NCBI RefSeq assembly: GCF_014023275.1
Contig: NZ_CP054698.1
Span: 5,045,001 to 5,109,000 of the forward strand
Length of the DNA: 64,000 nt
Reading direction: 5' to 3'
Origin: Nostoc edaphicum CCNP1411
GTDB taxonomy: Bacteria; Cyanobacteriota; Cyanobacteriia; Cyanobacteriales; Nostocaceae
Shown here: one piece after another, positions 45,282-54,235 of the stretch
How positions within the stretch are numbered: position 1 is the stretch's first letter
Layout: each line of letters starts with the position of its first letter
Translations under genes and position numbers: made by a program
Notes under the pieces: model-generated
Told to the model about the DNA's origin: nothing
The model's input: only the letters and a program-made list of their open reading frames with translations
The model's database searches: none

Positions 45282-46853
45282 ATGATTGTCATAATTAAAA
45301 CAATTGACTCTCAACTATCAATGGTGAACTCTACCCTCGTTGTCACACTCTATGTCAACCCTATGACTGGGAATGATACCAATACAGGTTCACGGTTGAG
45401 TCCGTTTAAAAGCCTCAGCCGTGCCTTAAAAGTAACCAAAATACCGACGATAATTTATCTGGAATCGGGGACTTACAGCGCCGCTAGTGGTGAGGTGTTC
45501 CCACTGATCATCCCTGAAGGGGCGAAAGTGGTGGGTAACGAAGCGAACAAAGGTGCAGAGATTTTAATTTCTGGGAGTGGCGAGTATCAAAGTCCCAGCT
45601 TTGGTATACAAAATATTACGCTGCTCTTGGTAGATAATGCCAGTCTTTTAGGTGTTACTGTTACCAATCCTTCACTCAAAGGTACTGGTATCTGGATTGA
45701 ATCGGCTGCACCTACTTTAGCTAACAATACTTTGAGCAACTGTGGGCGGGAAGGTGTGTTTACCACTGGTACTGCTAAACCCGCAATTTTAGATAACATA
45801 TTTGTGCAAAATACTGCTAGTGGGTTAGTGATGGCAGGTCATAGCCAGGGAGAAGTACTGGGGAATGTATTTCAAAGAAACCGTTTAGGCATAGCAATTA
45901 GTGACTTTGCCGCTCCGGCGATCGCAAATAATAAATTATCAGAAAATCGCACGGCGATCGCACTCTCTCGCAACGCCCAACCTGTGCTGCGTGAAAATCT
46001 CATTGCTAAAAATACCCAAGGTGGTCTATTAATCAATGGCAATGCAGCCCCCGATTTAGGTAATACCCAAGATTCCGCTGATAATATTTTTCGTGATAAT
46101 AGTGAATTTGATTTACACAATGCTACTACCCAAAAGGTGATTTCCGTAGGTAATCAATTAAATCCTATTCTAGTCAAGGGCTTAGTCGAATTGCTCCCAA
46201 GCAATCCAGTAGCGGTTAGCACTAATTATTCTAACGCCCCAACAGAATCCCCATCTGAAAAACTCCCTGCGTTTCCCCAACTAGATGGACATTGGGCAGA
46301 ACCATTTATTCAGGCATTAGTGAGGATGGATTTAACTCATGCTTTTGCTGATGGTAGCTACCAGCCAGATAAACCCATGACTCGCGCCCAATATGCAGTT
46401 CTAGTTGCGATCGCTTTTAACCCATTTCCCAAAATCCCGGCACCTGATTTTACCGACGTACCCAAGGATTTTTGGGCTTATAGCGCGATCCAAATCGCCG
46501 CTAGCGGTGGCTTTGTGGGCGGATTTAGCGATCGCACTTTCCGCCCTGATCAAAATGTGCAGCGGCTACAAGTGATTGTCTCCCTGGTAAACGGATTGGG
46601 ACTACCAGCTGTTGATAGCGATGTTTTAGAGCTATATAGCGATCGTCATACCATTTCCGAATACGCCCGCAAAGCTGTTGCTACTGCTACACAACAAAAA
46701 ATCATCGTTAATTACCCAGATCCCAAACTACTTGCACCTTCACGGAGAGCAACACGCGCCGAAGTTGCAGCAATGGTTTATCAGGCATTAGTTGCCATTG
46801 GACGAGCACCTGCGATTAAATCAGTCTATGTAGGGTTGCATTCTATAAGTTGA
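45282..46853 (+). CDS. DUF1565 beta-helix protein with S-layer homology (SLH) domains
   Basis: About 523 aa. First part (~25-320): DUF1565 and parallel beta-helix repeats (LYVNPMTGNDTNTGS, then NNTLSNCGREGV, LGNVFQRNRLGIAI, ANNKLSENRTAIAL). Second part: three SLH modules, starting near HWAEPFIQALVRM, FTDVPKDFWAYSAIQIAA and SEYARKAVATATQQ, with the usual FxDGxxxPDxPMTRAQYA signature. SLH domains bind cell-wall polymers, so an envelope location is expected, yet no signal peptide is visible from any start. Alternative starts are TTG 45261 and ATG 45321 (MVNSTLVVTLYVNP); the last fits the domain edge best. Function may be carbohydrate binding or surface structure. Confidence 0.82.
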   Translation: MIVIIKTIDSQLSMVNSTLVVTLYVNPMTGNDTNTGSRLSPFKSLSRALKVTKIPTIIYLESGTYSAASGEVFPLIIPEGAKVVGNEANKGAEILISGSGEYQSPSFGIQNITLLLVDNASLLGVTVTNPSLKGTGIWIESAAPTLANNTLSNCGREGVFTTGTAKPAILDNIFVQNTASGLVMAGHSQGEVLGNVFQRNRLGIAISDFAAPAIANNKLSENRTAIALSRNAQPVLRENLIAKNTQGGLLINGNAAPDLGNTQDSADNIFRDNSEFDLHNATTQKVISVGNQLNPILVKGLVELLPSNPVAVSTNYSNAPTESPSEKLPAFPQLDGHWAEPFIQALVRMDLTHAFADGSYQPDKPMTRAQYAVLVAIAFNPFPKIPAPDFTDVPKDFWAYSAIQIAASGGFVGGFSDRTFRPDQNVQRLQVIVSLVNGLGLPAVDSDVLELYSDRHTISEYARKAVATATQQKIIVNYPDPKLLAPSRRATRAEVAAMVYQALVAIGRAPAIKSVYVGLHSIS

Positions 46854-46981
46854 CAAGTAGAATAGGAAACACTGCTTATCGGCTTGTAACTATTGGAAAA
46901 AAACCATGTAGTTAAAAGCACGTTAGGCTAATATGCGATGGGTGACCAATCTTAGACCTATTGCCTAAAGCTAATAGCCCC

Positions 46982-47740
46982 ATGTTAACAACACTTCCAG
47001 ACACCTCTGCCAACTTGGCGATCGCTTTATTAATTAACTATAGTTTCGATCTCAGTGGATATAGTGCCAATGAGCTAGTTGAACGTTGGCAAACGCAATA
47101 CCCGCTGAATTGGCTACACCTGGCAGTGATTGAGGCACTCTATCAAGGTCGTTATAAAGCGGTTTCCGTGCAGCAAATCTTAGTATTTTGGCAGCGCCGG
47201 GATCAAGCTACATATCATTTCAACATGGAATTTGAACGCATGGTTTGTAGCAAGTTTCCCCAAAGCTTAACCTCGTCGCCTGTACCAGCTTTACCGCTAG
47301 CCAAGAAAAACCCCACTGTTGAGAAAGTGACGAGTCCTCAATTACCACCAGCGAAGATTCGCAATGGCTATCAATACAACAATACTGCAACCCTACAACT
47401 CAAAAGTTCTGAACCAAAGACATCTTTGAGTGAAGAAGAAAAGCAGGTAGATAGTGATCATAAAACTGTCTTGAAGTCTCCGCTTTCTGGGAAATTTACC
47501 TCTTCGGCAACCCTTGAGCGATTATCTGCTGTCAGCCAAAGGCAAACTTCACAAGAAAGTCCACCGCCTTCGCCATCACCAAGCCATCATCAACGACAGC
47601 CGAAACTGCTGCCACCGGCTGCTATTCATGCCCCAATTGGGCAATTTACTCCCGAAAAAAGCGATCGCTCTGACTCTTTTACATCTAAACTCAAAGCGAT
47701 GTCTGGGGAACAGAATGGAAGTGTGAGGAGTGGGGAGTAG
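46982..47740 (+). CDS. Unrecognised cyanobacterial protein with Pro/Ser-rich tail
   Basis: 252 aa. Residues 1-~85 look like a compact helical domain (SANLAIALLINYSFDLSGYS, ELVERWQTQYPLNWLHLAVI, ALYQGRYKAVSVQQILVFWQ). The rest is disordered, rich in Pro, Ser, Gln and Lys (SPPPSPSPSHHQRQPK). No membrane segment, signal or catalytic motif. ATG 46982 is chosen over an in-frame TTG at 46961 since the domain starts right after it. It follows the SLH gene by 128 bases on the same strand. I cannot name a function. Confidence 0.65.
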   Translation: MLTTLPDTSANLAIALLINYSFDLSGYSANELVERWQTQYPLNWLHLAVIEALYQGRYKAVSVQQILVFWQRRDQATYHFNMEFERMVCSKFPQSLTSSPVPALPLAKKNPTVEKVTSPQLPPAKIRNGYQYNNTATLQLKSSEPKTSLSEEEKQVDSDHKTVLKSPLSGKFTSSATLERLSAVSQRQTSQESPPPSPSPSHHQRQPKLLPPAAIHAPIGQFTPEKSDRSDSFTSKLKAMSGEQNGSVRSGE

Positions 47741-47794
47741 GGAGAAGATGAGCAGGGGGAGCAGGGGAAGTAGGGAAGCAAGAGTAGGATAACC

Positions 47795-47822
47795 CCAATG
47801 CCCAATGCCCAATGCCCAATGC
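47795..47822. repeat. CCAATGC heptamer array
   Basis: Four CCAATGC units between the convergent Pro/Ser-rich gene and the TPR gene. G-rich AGGGGGAGC-like units at 47745-47770 precede them. Confidence 0.85.
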
Positions 47823-47833
47823 CTTTTAGGTTT

Positions 47834-49894
47834 TTAGGCTGTAATTAACTCCTTAAAGCGCTCATCATCAGCAATATCATCAAAATCTAGGTCAGTTGTT
47901 GCGTCTTCTTTATACCTGGGATTAAGTTCAATTGCTTGTTGGAGAGATAGCAGAGATAGTTCAACTTGTCTTTGCAGTGCGTAACAGGCTGCTTTGTTGT
48001 AATGGGCACTGGCGTAATCTGACTTAATTTCTAAGGCTTTGTTAAAACTAGCGATCGCTTCATCATCGCGTCCTAATCTCACCAAAGTATAACCGCGTTT
48101 ATCCCAGATTTTGGGAGAATTGGGTTGGAATTCCTGGGCTTTATCCAAGGATGCTATTGCTTCTTCATATTGTTCTAATGCTACTAGAGAAAGACCGCGA
48201 TTTAACCAAGCGACTGCATCATCAGGCTTGATTTGTGTAGCTTTGTCAAATGAAGCAAAGGCTTGCTGATGCTGTTGTAAGTTTCCAAAAGCAACGCCGC
48301 GATCGCACCAAGCTTGATGATAATCTGGCTGAATCTGAATCGCTCTATCATAGGAAGCGATCGCATCTTTGTAGCGTTTCAACCTTCCCAGAGTTAGACC
48401 TCGTTTTAACCAAGGCACAGGTTCATCAGCTTGGATTTTAACCGCTTGGTTGTAAGCTGCGATCGCATCTTCATAGCGCTTTTTATAAAATAGCGCATCT
48501 CCCTCTTTTACATACTCATCAGCAGTGAATTCGGGTTGTTGTGGCTGTTCCTTTATTTCTTCCTCAACTTCAGAATTAACTACCTCTGGGATAGATTCAG
48601 GTGTAATTTCAGTTAATTCTTGAAGGATGAGATCCTTTCTTTCTTGAGCATCCAATTGTAACTCAGAGAGTTGAGAGACAAACTCAGTTTCTAATCTTTC
48701 TAACTTCTCTAAAATGAGAATCTTTTGTTGTTGAGCATTCCATTGTAATTCTGAGAATTGTGAACTAAACTCAGAACCAGATTTCTCTAAATTCTCAATA
48801 ATTAACTCTTTGCGCTTTTGAGCATCTATTTGTAATTCTGATAGTTGTTCAGCAAATTCTGACTGCAATGCTGCTAAATTCTCAACAACTTTATTTTTTT
48901 GCTCTTGAGCATCTACCTGTAATTCTGATAATTTAAACTTCAATTCTTTATCTAAACTTTCAAATGTGATATCTTTTTGTTTTTGAGCCTCTACCTGTAA
49001 TTCTGATAGTTGTTCAGCAAATTCTGATTGCAATTTTGTTAAGCTTTCAATAGCTATATCCTTTTGTTTTTGAGCATCAGACTGCCATCCAGAAAGTTGA
49101 GATGTGAACTCAGACCTTGATACTTCTAAATCAGCAACCGCTAATTCTTGCTGTTGTTGCACACCTAACTTGAAATTAGATAGTTCCGCTGTCATCACAG
49201 ATGCTAATTTACTTAGATTCTCCAGTGCAATATCTCTTTGTTGTTGAGCATCAAACTCTAACTTAGACAGTGCAGAAGCAAATTTTGACTCTAAAACTTC
49301 TATATTTCCTTGAGATTTTTTGAGTTCAGTTTCTAATCTACTTAATACCTGTGCTTTAGCTAAATCTAGCTCAGAAGTAAGGATAGATACATTTTCTTCT
49401 TGTTCATTTTTAATTTTTTGTTTTAAAGCAACCGTTTCCTGCTCTAATTCATAATTGATTTTTTTAGATTCTTGAATAACATTTTCAGCTTCTTGCTTAA
49501 CAGTGGTTAGCTGATTTTGCAAATTTTCCATTCCCTGCATTTGTTGCATTGCTCGATCAACAATTTCACGGATTACTGCCCGTCGTAGAAGCCAAAATAA
49601 AGCAATAATTGCGACTGGAAATAGACTTAATATAACTAGCCAGATATTAATTAGAATAGTTGTACGGCTAAAAGCCCTCTTTAAATCAGATTGAACTTGC
49701 TTTTCGGCTCGTAATCGCGTCAATTCTTCCCGTTCCTGATTCGATAAGACTGGAGTAGGAGTTAGTGCTGGGGAGGGTAATGGTGCAGATTGTCCACTGG
49801 CAATAGTAGCATTTAGCACTAAAGGGAAAAAAACAATAGTGCTTTTTACAATTAAAGCGAAAATAGCTTGATTTTTGCTCTTCATAACAACCAT
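47834..49894 (-). CDS. Membrane-anchored coiled-coil protein with C-terminal TPR repeats
   Basis: 686 aa. An N-terminal signal-like helix (ALIVKSTIVFFPLVLNATIA) and Pro-rich spacer precede a second membrane helix (IWLVILSLFPVAIIALFWLL, ~85-105). A long coiled coil follows (~125-460) with a unit of about 29 residues, SELQ.DAQ.QKD...ENL..L.SEFA.Q, repeated at least eight times. Residues ~475-660 hold six TPR motifs (AWLNRGLSLVALEQYEEAIA and similar). It probably acts as an envelope scaffold holding partner proteins, but no partner is encoded beside it. ATG 49894 or ATG 49885 could be the start. It lies head to tail with the convergent gene at 46982. Confidence 0.8.
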   Translation of the reverse strand: MVVMKSKNQAIFALIVKSTIVFFPLVLNATIASGQSAPLPSPALTPTPVLSNQEREELTRLRAEKQVQSDLKRAFSRTTILINIWLVILSLFPVAIIALFWLLRRAVIREIVDRAMQQMQGMENLQNQLTTVKQEAENVIQESKKINYELEQETVALKQKIKNEQEENVSILTSELDLAKAQVLSRLETELKKSQGNIEVLESKFASALSKLEFDAQQQRDIALENLSKLASVMTAELSNFKLGVQQQQELAVADLEVSRSEFTSQLSGWQSDAQKQKDIAIESLTKLQSEFAEQLSELQVEAQKQKDITFESLDKELKFKLSELQVDAQEQKNKVVENLAALQSEFAEQLSELQIDAQKRKELIIENLEKSGSEFSSQFSELQWNAQQQKILILEKLERLETEFVSQLSELQLDAQERKDLILQELTEITPESIPEVVNSEVEEEIKEQPQQPEFTADEYVKEGDALFYKKRYEDAIAAYNQAVKIQADEPVPWLKRGLTLGRLKRYKDAIASYDRAIQIQPDYHQAWCDRGVAFGNLQQHQQAFASFDKATQIKPDDAVAWLNRGLSLVALEQYEEAIASLDKAQEFQPNSPKIWDKRGYTLVRLGRDDEAIASFNKALEIKSDYASAHYNKAACYALQRQVELSLLSLQQAIELNPRYKEDATTDLDFDDIADDERFKELITA

Positions 49895-49967
49895 CTCAGT
49901 CTCTTGGTCAGTTTTTGAAGCGGCGTGCCTCTCTCCAATCTATAACAAAATTAAGTAGTTAATAACT

Positions 49968-50074
49968 CAATACGGTTCCGATAAGCATTTTGAACTCAGA
50001 GTTACCTTTGGGGAAAAGGTTACTGGGTTTGGGTTAAAGGTTTTTTATTCTGCCCCTTTAAGCAAACCGTATTG
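49968..50074. mobile_element. CAATAC-type MITE, copy 2 (diverged core)
   Basis: 107 bp. CAATACGGTT at the left end is exactly repeated in reverse complement at the right end (AACCGTATTG). Direct repeats TTAATAACT at 49959-49967 and 50076-50084 flank it. The inner sequence differs from the other three copies. Confidence 0.75.
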
Positions 50075-50090
50075 CTTAATAACTATAAAG

Positions 50091-50191
50091 CAATAGGTTC
50101 AGTTAAGGGCTAATTGTACAAAATCGTGGGTTTTCGAGACGCGATAAATCGCCGTCTCTACAAGTGTTTTGGTCTTATCTGAACTGTATTG
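50091..50191 (-). mobile_element. CAATAC-type MITE, copy 3
   Basis: 101 bp, the inverted form of copy 1, with a core of GACGCGATAAATCGCCGTCTC. It is flanked by a perfect 10-bp direct repeat AACTATAAAG at 50081-50090 and 50192-50201. This is the clearest target-site duplication in the window. It abuts copy 2. Confidence 0.88.
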
Positions 50192-50261
50192 AACTATAAA
50201 GGGTAGGCATATTGCCTACCCTACAAATAAATTCATTTACACACAATCATGATTGAGGGTT

Positions 50262-51095
50262 TTATCGTTTGCGCTTCAGGACTGAACTAACCCCAAAAGT
50301 ACCAAATGCCAATAAACCTAATATAGAAGCGGGTTCTGGAACACTTTGGCTAGAAGCGGTGTATTTGATATCGCCAATACCGATACCGTGGCTATCTGGA
50401 TTTCTAGTACCGATATCATCGCCATCTGTAAAGACCAACTCAAAACGATCAATGGCGCTAGCAAACTTCACTAACACAGTACCGAAATCTCCGTTAGTAG
50501 CATCTGAATCGAATCCTATACCATCAAGAGTGTAAGCATCGACTTGCTGGATAGTATTTTTTTGACTTAAAACTGGATTAAAAATGGCGTTAACAACCTG
50601 ATCTCCCAAAAATCCCTTCAAAATTACCCTATCTTGCCAAGTTTTGCTATTGCTGATATCAACATCAAACAGCTTAAAGGTGACATCTGTGAGGGGACTA
50701 CTAAAATCTTTGAAGCTAGTCGTCATAGTCATCGAGTTAGCCCCCTTTGTCAGACCAACTGCTGAAGGGTTAATTTGTAGATGCAGACTTTTGTCATTTA
50801 CACCCTGACTACCATTGAGAGTGCTGCCAATAGCGGGAGTCAACCCACTACCACCAAAACTAGCGAACGTAGTTTGTGAACCAAGGTCAAATTTCAGGTC
50901 AACTGTTCCTGTACCAGCTTGAAAGCTGCGAACTTCACCTGATTTTGGTGCTGTCCATCCAGTGGCGAGTTGATCCCAGTCTATCAAGGTTTCAGTGTTT
51001 CCTATATTAGATGCCTTCGCTGTTGTTGGCATTAGGACAGATCCTGTTAAGGCTACAACACATCCTAATTTCAACAGAAAACTTTTTGTCAACAT
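50262..51095 (-). CDS. PEP-CTERM sorted exported protein
   Basis: 277 aa. An N-terminal signal peptide (LLKLGCVVALTGSVLMPTTAKA) is present. The C-terminal sorting tag has the order VPEPAS, a hydrophobic helix (ILGLLAFGTFGVSSVL) and basic KRKR, the hallmark of exosortase-processed proteins. The middle is a beta-rich domain of unknown role (for instance VDLKFDLGSQTTFASFGGSG; RFELVFTDGDDIGTRNPDSH). Such proteins are released to the surface or matrix after tag removal. No exosortase gene is in the window. About 50 bases separate its stop from the MITE pair to the left. Confidence 0.88.
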   Translation of the reverse strand: MLTKSFLLKLGCVVALTGSVLMPTTAKASNIGNTETLIDWDQLATGWTAPKSGEVRSFQAGTGTVDLKFDLGSQTTFASFGGSGLTPAIGSTLNGSQGVNDKSLHLQINPSAVGLTKGANSMTMTTSFKDFSSPLTDVTFKLFDVDISNSKTWQDRVILKGFLGDQVVNAIFNPVLSQKNTIQQVDAYTLDGIGFDSDATNGDFGTVLVKFASAIDRFELVFTDGDDIGTRNPDSHGIGIGDIKYTASSQSVPEPASILGLLAFGTFGVSSVLKRKR

Positions 51096-51360
51096 ATCTT
51101 TGAATCTTTAGTGTGATAGTAACTTTGTTAATACAAGGTTCATCGTGTCACACCTTTTATCTAAGTGGGTAGTATTTTATAGTATCTTATTTTTCACAGT
51201 GTATATACTTAAGCTAGACTTCTAGTGATAGTGTAGAAAAGTTTTTTGGGCTAAAACTGCCTTAGTGAAACCCTTTTAGGCTTAAGGGATTTGCTTTAAG
51301 TTAGATAAAAGTGAGACTTTGGTAGTAAAAAGTACAAATTAATGTAAAGAATATATAACC

Positions 51361-51463
51361 CAATACAGTTCAGATCAGCCCAAAAGCCTCATGTAGAGAC
51401 GCGATTTATCGTATCTTCAAAGACCAGTTATCTACACCAATAACCCTTAAACCAAGCGTATTG
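51361..51463 (+). mobile_element. CAATAC-type MITE, copy 4
   Basis: 103 bp, same orientation as copy 1 (CAATACAGTTCAGATCAG at left, CCAAGCGTATTG at right, core TGTAGAGACGCGATTTATCG). Flanks ATATATAACC and ACATATAAGC match at 8 of 10 bases. It sits in the 530-base gap upstream of the gene at 51625. Otherwise that gap holds AT-rich sequence and a GTAGGGTAGGCATCTTGCC phrase. Confidence 0.82.
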
Positions 51464-51624
51464 ACATATAAGCACTGGTTGAGTGCAGATAATTTTTTAC
51501 CTTACTCAGGAACTCAGCACTTTTCATAGTAGGGTAGGCATCTTGCCATCCTTAAACTAACATCAGATTATGTAGGAAAAGCAGATTAGTTTGCCTAAAA
51601 TTTATTTAACAAAGGCGGTAGGAA

Positions 51625-51885
51625 ATGAGTCGCATAAATCCCTATACACTGCAAATGCAGATTACCAGAATGTTTGAGCAGGGACAATCATTATTTGCCA
51701 CAACCAAGGTGCAGGATTGGTTAAAAGAACGCAAACACAATCCGCTAGATTATGAGATTATTTTTCATCAAAAACCTGCGCCTCCTGGTTCAAAAGAAGT
51801 CATGGTAGTGGAGATTGAATTACGCCGTAAAGATGGACAACCTGTAGATCCTTGGTTGCAAGAACAAGCAAATCTCCATGCCTGA
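51625..51885 (+). CDS. Small conserved cyanobacterial protein, unknown function
   Basis: 86 aa, start ATG 51625 after an AAGGCGGTAGG purine stretch. Soluble and mixed alpha/beta: a helical start (YTLQMQITRMFEQGQSLFAT) followed by two likely strands (YEIIFHQKP, EVMVVEIELRRKDG). No motif that I can name. It has its own hairpin terminator 63 bases downstream, which supports a true single-gene unit. Confidence 0.65.
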   Translation: MSRINPYTLQMQITRMFEQGQSLFATTKVQDWLKERKHNPLDYEIIFHQKPAPPGSKEVMVVEIELRRKDGQPVDPWLQEQANLHA

Positions 51886-51948
51886 TTTTAGCAAATAGCA
51901 ATTTTCAATTTAAATTCAGGTTATCTGAATAGAATTTACCAAAATATA

Positions 51949-51974
51949 GCGTTCCCAATTGCGGAACGCTTTTT
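51949..51974 (+). terminator. Rho-independent terminator
   Basis: GCGTTCC (51949-51955) pairs with GGAACGC (51963-51969), seven-base loop, then five T. It ends the 86-aa gene. The remaining ~200 bases to 52183 show no gene. Confidence 0.85.
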
Positions 51975-52183
51975 ATATTATTGGCAAATTCTACTTCTGC
52001 CTCTGTGATTTTGCTCTTTCTGTGGTAGCTTGCGGTAAATCACTATGTATGTATATTTATTGAAATCACCCGATCAGGTGATTCTAATGGGTGAGGTATA
52101 AGCAACAAAAAATATCGTACCTTGAGGCTATCAATGATTGCTTGGTACACCAATTTATAGCCTTAAAAGTTAGGAAGTAGATA

Positions 52184-52861
52184 ATGACTGTAAACCAAAT
52201 TATTGGAGATTCACAAAAACAGATTTATGGTAACTTTGGCAAACGTTTTTTTGCCTGGATGATGGCTCAAAGTAGCAGCACGTATGATAAAATCGTATGC
52301 GATGTCTACGACGGGCTACGCCTACGCAAACGTTCTCTTTTTGCCAATCTTCAAGGTAAAGTGTTAGAAATAGGCCCAGGAACAGGCCCTAACCTTCCCT
52401 ACTATCCTAAAGATATCCACTGGATAGGAATCGAGCCAAACCCACACATGCATTCCTATCTGCAAAAACAAGCAGAAAAGCTGGGTTTAAACATCGACCT
52501 TCGCATTGGTAATGCTGAATGGCTAGATGCTGAAGATAATAGCATAGATACTGTTGTTAGTACCTTAGTTTTGTGTTCAGTGCCGAATATAGATTATACA
52601 TTACAGGCAATTTTAAGAGTACTAAAACCAGGCGGACGCTTCTTATTTATTGAACATGTCGCCGCACCTCCAGGAAGTTTATTACGACAACTACAAAGCA
52701 CAATTCGTCCGATTTGGAAAGTGATAGGTGATGGTTGCCATCCAGATAGAGAAACTTGGATAGCCTTAGAAAAAGCTGGTTTCACTAGTGTGAATTATGA
52801 GCGATTTGATGCACAATTGCCAATTGTCAGCCCTCATATTATCGGCGTAGCGACAAAGTAA
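52184..52861 (+). CDS. Class I SAM-dependent methyltransferase (METTL7/UbiE-like)
   Basis: 225-aa methyltransferase. Motif I is VLEIGPGTGPNLPYYP (~66-81), motif II acidic residue in IGIEPNPHM, motif III region GNAEWLDAEDNSIDTVVST, motif IV LRVLKPGGRFLFIEH. The C-terminal GCHPDRETW and SPHIIGVA pieces recall membrane-associated METTL7-type or phospholipid methyltransferases. The acceptor is unknown. Start ATG 52184 after GTTAGGAAGTAG. Single gene, converging on the aldo/keto reductase with a hairpin between. Confidence 0.88.
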   Translation: MTVNQIIGDSQKQIYGNFGKRFFAWMMAQSSSTYDKIVCDVYDGLRLRKRSLFANLQGKVLEIGPGTGPNLPYYPKDIHWIGIEPNPHMHSYLQKQAEKLGLNIDLRIGNAEWLDAEDNSIDTVVSTLVLCSVPNIDYTLQAILRVLKPGGRFLFIEHVAAPPGSLLRQLQSTIRPIWKVIGDGCHPDRETWIALEKAGFTSVNYERFDAQLPIVSPHIIGVATK

Positions 52862-52914
52862 AAGAACTTTTTGGGGTTACTGAGTAAAATTGAATTAAAA
52901 TATTTTTCCTTGTT

Positions 52915-52944
52915 AATACTCCATCCATGAAGGCATGGAGTATT
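52915..52944. terminator. Hairpin between convergent genes
   Basis: AATACTCCAT (52915-52924) and ATGGAGTATT (52935-52944) are perfect reverse complements with a 10-base loop. It lies between methyltransferase and aldo/keto reductase. Confidence 0.7.
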
Positions 52945-52976
52945 CTGAATTCTGAATTCTGACTCCTGACTCCTGG
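52942..52976. repeat. ATTCTGA/CTCCTGA heptamer array
   Basis: Three ATTCTGA then two CTCCTGA/G units, ending two bases before the aldo/keto reductase stop codon. Confidence 0.85.
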
Positions 52977-52977
52977 T

Positions 52978-53934
52978 TTATGGATTTTCGCGCAGGAAGG
53001 TGCCAATCTGATCTAGTTCCTGCTGATTGAGGCGAAATTCCCCAGCACCGATGATTCCTTCCACCTGCTTTGGATTGCGTCCGCCCACGATCGCAGCTGT
53101 CACCGCCGGATTGTTTAAAGTCCAAGCGATCGCTACCTCACCGGCCGAGCGATCGTGTTGTTGAGCAATGTGCTGCAACACCTCGACTAGCTTCAAGTTA
53201 CGAGACAGACGTGGCTCCTGAAATTCACTGCTATTCTTACGCCAATCATCATCTGGGAAATTGGCAATCCGCTCAGGTGTCATCTTTCCTGTGAGCAAGC
53301 CAGATTGCATCGGTGAATACACAATCACACCTATGTTATTTTCCTGACAAAAAGGCAGAATTTCCTTCTCGACATCGCGCTTCACCAGTGAATAAGGTGG
53401 TTGCAATGAGGTAACTGGTGCAATTTCCTGGACACGTTTCAACTGTTCTACATTAAAGTTTGAAACCCCAATATAGCGAACCTTACCTTCATCCTTAAGC
53501 TTGTTAAGAGTTGTCCAACCTTCTTCGATGTCTGAGTCAGGGTTGGGCCAGTGGATTTGGTAAAGATCAATGGTTTCAATATCGAGTCGGCGTAGACTAG
53601 CTTCAACCTCACGCCGCACAGAATCCGCCTTCAGGCTGCGACCAATTTCACCCTTTTCATCCCAGATCATTGAGCATTTAGTGAAAATGTAAGGGTGACT
53701 AGATCGACCTTTGAGTGCCTTAGCTACAACCTCCTCCGAATGTCCCAAACCATAGACAGCTGCGGTGTCAATCCAATTAACGCCGAGGTCGAGAGCGCTA
53801 TTGATCGCTGCGATCGATTCCTGATCATCCTGCGCTCCCCAACCAAAAGCCCATCCACCTCCACCGATCGCCCAAGCACCAAAGCCGATTGGGGTAATGT
53901 GAAGCTCCGAATTACCAAGCTGTTTGGTTTGCAT
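52978..53934 (-). CDS. Aldo/keto reductase
   Basis: 318-aa NADPH-dependent TIM-barrel oxidoreductase. The catalytic tetrad is visible: Asp 56 and Tyr 61 in DTAAVYGLGHSE, Lys 86 in FTKCSM and His 128 in YQIHWP. GVSNFNVEQL and VYSPMQSGLLTGK mark the AKR11/12-like general stress or YajO/IolS-type group. ATG 53934 (MQTKQLGNSELHITPIGFG) is chosen; the ORF extends 19 codons further to a TTG without family similarity. The substrate cannot be predicted. Single gene. Confidence 0.92.
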   Translation of the reverse strand: MQTKQLGNSELHITPIGFGAWAIGGGGWAFGWGAQDDQESIAAINSALDLGVNWIDTAAVYGLGHSEEVVAKALKGRSSHPYIFTKCSMIWDEKGEIGRSLKADSVRREVEASLRRLDIETIDLYQIHWPNPDSDIEEGWTTLNKLKDEGKVRYIGVSNFNVEQLKRVQEIAPVTSLQPPYSLVKRDVEKEILPFCQENNIGVIVYSPMQSGLLTGKMTPERIANFPDDDWRKNSSEFQEPRLSRNLKLVEVLQHIAQQHDRSAGEVAIAWTLNNPAVTAAIVGGRNPKQVEGIIGAGEFRLNQQELDQIGTFLRENP

Positions 53935-54040
53935 ATCTACCTTCTTCAAGAATCTGTCAAATGTTAGTCTAAGCTGCAAATATTTTCTCAACAGCTATCT
54001 GAGGTGTGAATTACTACTGGTGTAAACATAACGGACAAGT

Positions 54041-54139
54041 ACTAGTACCGCAAGGCGGAATTAAAAATTAAAAATGAAGACAGCGTAAGGGTTTTGTTGA
54101 TTGGGAATGGGTGGTTTATTTCCGCCGTACTGTACTAGT
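54041..54139. mobile_element. MITE with ACTAGTAC...GGCGGAA inverted ends
   Basis: 99-bp element. The left arm (54041-54060, ACTAGTACCGCAAGGCGGAA) and right arm (54120-54139) match as reverse complements at 17 of 20 bases. Between them lies an A-rich stretch (TTAAAAATTAAAAATGAAG) and a G/T-rich stretch. No target duplication evident. It is the main content of the 300-base gap before the SDR pseudogene. Confidence 0.75.
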
Positions 54140-54235
54140 TGTGTAGCATTACTAAATCCTGAATCTTGTGTTTATCACTAGATTTACTCGAAGATAGTAA
54201 CAGTTGTCAGTGTTCATTAAAATATAGAAAAAAAT

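Noticed and set aside
51322-51335. GTA-N8-TAC (NtcA-like) site upstream of the 86-aa gene
   Set aside because: The match is exact, but the spacing to the only TATATA-like -10 is about 16 bases rather than the usual 22. Several such matches are expected by chance in 64 kb, and a MITE lies between it and the gene.
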